Assembly: GCA_029204225.1 (NCBI GenBank)
Contig: CM055096.1
Coordinates: 45,415,346-45,479,345, forward strand
DNA length: 64,000 nucleotides
Direction: 5' to 3'
Source of the DNA: Diphasiastrum complanatum
Lineage: Eukaryota; Streptophyta; Lycopodiopsida; Lycopodiales; Lycopodiaceae
This document shows, in pieces, positions 62,000 through 64,000 of the stretch. Numbering within the stretch: position 1 is the first letter of the stretch; every line of letters begins with the position of its first letter. The notes under the pieces were generated by a model. That model had not been told where the DNA came from. It did not search any database and saw only the letters and a program-made list of their open reading frames with translations. Position numbers and translations under genes: made by a program.

Positions 62000-62280
62000 T
62001 ATAAATCTCTCATCCCTGTCACATTGCTACAAGCACATAGATCTCTCATTCATAGCGCATTACTAGTCATCTTGCCTATATTCGTCACACGAACATGCAC
62101 TACTCCATATGTCTCAATTAGAGTGTCTGGGTCATCTCAAGGTCATTAGTCACAAATAGGCCTCAACGTGGAATTAAATCTAGGCGTGACCAATAATCTC
62201 AAACACTAGAGGGCTGGTCTACCATATTAGGACTATTCCATGTCCTTAGCTGAATATGGCCGTAACATTCTTCCTCCTTT
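62000..62280 (-). mobile_element. Minus-strand 3' LTR start with polypurine tract, inverted relative of the 54-kb LTR
   Basis: On the minus strand AAAGGAGGAAGAA (62280-62268) precedes TGTTACGGCCATATTC (from 62267), a normal internal-to-3'-LTR junction. The first 130 bases nearly match 54062-54190. It also has about 65 bases after cacgt that the 54-kb copy lacks. A TATA-like tttatattg lies near 62.0 kb. The far LTR end is not fixed. The interior should extend rightwards, but no minus-strand pol was seen there. Confidence 0.7.
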
Positions 62281-63700
62281 ACTTTATTAGGATTTTTGTG
62301 GCCTTCAAGGTTTTTTTTTTTTTTTTGCATGGCCTTGAAAGTATCTTGCCTTAGGCATGTCGGTTTTTCCCTTGGAAGGGAAGTGACCGGTAGTTTTGAC
62401 CTTCGGGCAAGGGTTTTGATTTTCGGCAATTTTGAAAATTGTACGGCTTTTTGTTTTGATGTTCATCAACCCAGGGTCATAAGATTTTGACTTATTATAA
62501 CTAAAATTCAAGTTACTAGCACCCAGTTATAGGAATTTTGATTTCTTGGTACTCGGTTGTCACAATTAACCTTGGAATAATGTAACTTTTGGTAGTTACA
62601 TGGCTTTTGTATGTTACATTGGCAGTAAGCCCAAAATTTGTGGAACATTGGTACCGTTGGATCCGTGGTCAAGCTGTACTAATCGATTTCCAGAAGAAAT
62701 TCTTTCTTTACTATTCTTGACGAAACGATGGAATTGGTACAATTCTCAGGCATGTACCCAGTAAAGGGATTCAATTCCTTGGTATTATGCTAGTTAGCCA
62801 CTTAACTCTGGAGTAAGGTACTCCCAGTAAATTGAGTTAAATGGTGTTTTTGGTTCTTCCTTTTCGACTTGTACCAATAGGCTTGTCCTCAATGATTTCA
62901 ATCATTCGGATTGGGCAAGCTAAAGCTTTTGAGATACTGGTTAAAGTGATTTTCTGGAGAATTAATGGAATAAAGTTGATAATATTTTGAGGTAGCTCTT
63001 TATCCGACAAACTTTTGTGTCGAATATTGTAAAAAATGTACCCGAATCCTAATTTAATTGATTTTCCATTAGTTTCAAGCAACTACGAAGTAATACTTAA
63101 GCCGGGGTAGTGAAAAGGGAAGCAACACAACATTTACTTGTGTCAAATGAATTTTCAGTGCCTTAGCTGGACAATTTTTTAGAGGACCGAAAAATCTAAG
63201 GGAGGAAGAAAATGAGACACATGAGGTTGTAAATGTAATTGTGTTATGTAATTTGGATTGATAAATAATCCCCGCAAGAAAATTGCATAGCACTGCTTTA
63301 TTGAATTCTCTAAGTTGAATTTATATTGGATATCTATAGGACCATGAGTTGACGACCCTAGTTGTTATTGGAAATTGTGATATGGAAGTGAGAATGGACA
63401 CTTGGTTCACATTTGTACTATAAAGAGCCTTATTTCTAAGAGTTGGAACTCTCAGATGGTAGGAATTTGAGAATCTTGGTACCAGTTGTTTAATGTAATT
63501 GTAAAACCATGTATGGTTTCTTGCTAAATCACAATTTTGTAAATGGATTATTGTGATCCATTAGGAACAAAAATGGGGGTACTCCAGTACTTGGTAAATA
63601 GATATGTGCATATCTGGTAAAAAAATTTCTTGGAGGAATGGAATTTCTTGTACCAATACGGATATGAATATTGGATATCTATTGGTATATACTTCAATTG
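62281..63700. other. Presumed retroelement interior, no clear domain
   Basis: Phrases like cttggtann recur, but no gag or pol motif is evident on either strand. Short Lys-rich minus-strand frames near 62.2-62.5 kb are not diagnostic. Confidence 0.35.
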
Positions 63701-63714
63701 TTTTGAATTTTTTA

Positions 63715-63895
63715 GGGTTCCTTTTGGTTTTTGATTAATACACTTGGGTTATTTCAACTGTATATGAACGAGGTTTCTCGTCCATACCGGGGACAATGCC
63801 TAGTAGTATTCTTAGATAATATGGTCATCTACAGGGAATCGCATAAGGAACAAGGAAAAATTCAATGGTATGAGGTATTTTTGGAAATTGGTTGA
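63715..63895 (+). pseudogene. Ty3/gypsy reverse transcriptase fragment
   Basis: After a decayed VPFGF, a plus-strand frame reads LFQLYMNEVSRPYRG, then VVFLDNMVIYRES and VFLE before a stop. The gypsy pattern is PFG ... APAxFQ ... MN ... VVFLDDILIYS. The second catalytic Asp is Asn here (FLDN), so it would be inactive. Orientation is opposite to the LTR at 62267, implying a different or inverted element that continues past the window edge. Confidence 0.75.
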
Positions 63896-64000
63896 TGATC
63901 AATTCCTATATTTGGATATAGGTTAGCCAGATAATATTTTTTGATTTTCTGACAAACAGATCTGGAAGCAAATGACTTCTTGGAAAAAACGTTGATGTAT

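Overview
This is a transposon-rich stretch of plant nuclear DNA, most likely from a seed plant. The evidence is a spliced abscisic-acid-type bZIP gene with GT-AG introns, several Ty1/copia and Ty3/gypsy LTR retrotransposons primed by initiator tRNA-Met, a Helitron Rep remnant, a hAT-like non-autonomous element, short tRNA-derived SINE-like copies and long (CT)n tracts. I cannot name the species. I can defend only one host gene.

Layout. 1-5.1 kb: retroelement debris (an LTR start at 1583 behind a polypurine tract, an 85-bp tandem duplication, a TGCGA-rich block) and unassigned DNA. 5.1-12.56 kb: one compound array of (CT)n tracts and conserved spacers, split by a gypsy-type LTR element (6327-11543) with its 5-bp target duplication; an uninterrupted copy of the target survives at about 12.4 kb. 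12.56-13.9 kb: CT-rich DNA and a duplicated leader, running into a broken Helitron Rep gene (13912-16694). 18.77-24.70 kb, minus strand: a group A bZIP (ABF/AREB/ABI5-like) gene of six exons, three of them tandem 30-nt mini-exons; ABRE-like G-boxes lie upstream as far as 26.83 kb. 27.1-31.4 kb: a SINE-like copy, a 45-bp tandem repeat and two copia remnants. 32.3-35.4 kb: minus-strand gypsy reverse transcriptase/RNase H, interrupted by a 1456-bp solo LTR with a 5-bp target duplication. 37.6-38.1 kb: a recent 126-bp duplication beside a SINE-like unit, and a second copy of the 27-kb SINE in inverted orientation. 38.2-39.6 kb: coding-looking fragments I do not recognise. 39.7-41.4 kb: minus-strand gypsy gag plus probable LTR. 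41.6-47.4 kb: the best-preserved copia element (about 1.8% LTR divergence by eye) with one stop, one frameshift and a truncated 3' LTR. 50.3-52.7 kb: two broken copia remnants on the minus strand. 54-56.8 kb: two LTRs of different families. 57.06-57.69 kb: hAT-like element with 8-bp target duplication. 59-64 kb: unrecognised fragments, a 200-bp foldback, an LTR inverted relative to the 54-kb LTR, and a gypsy reverse transcriptase fragment at the right edge.

How it fits together. The bZIP gene would encode an ABA-response transcription factor: conserved N-terminal phosphorylation regions, a basic region, a leucine zipper and a C-terminal basic tail. Its most unusual feature is the tandem mini-exon array between zipper and tail; each unit keeps the reading frame, so cassette skipping would change the zipper-to-tail spacing in 10-residue steps. 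The remainder is mostly layered mobile DNA whose nesting gives relative ages: CT array before the 6.3-kb LTR element; minus-strand gypsy before the solo LTR at 33 kb. Divergences, repeat alignments and splice calls were made by eye.
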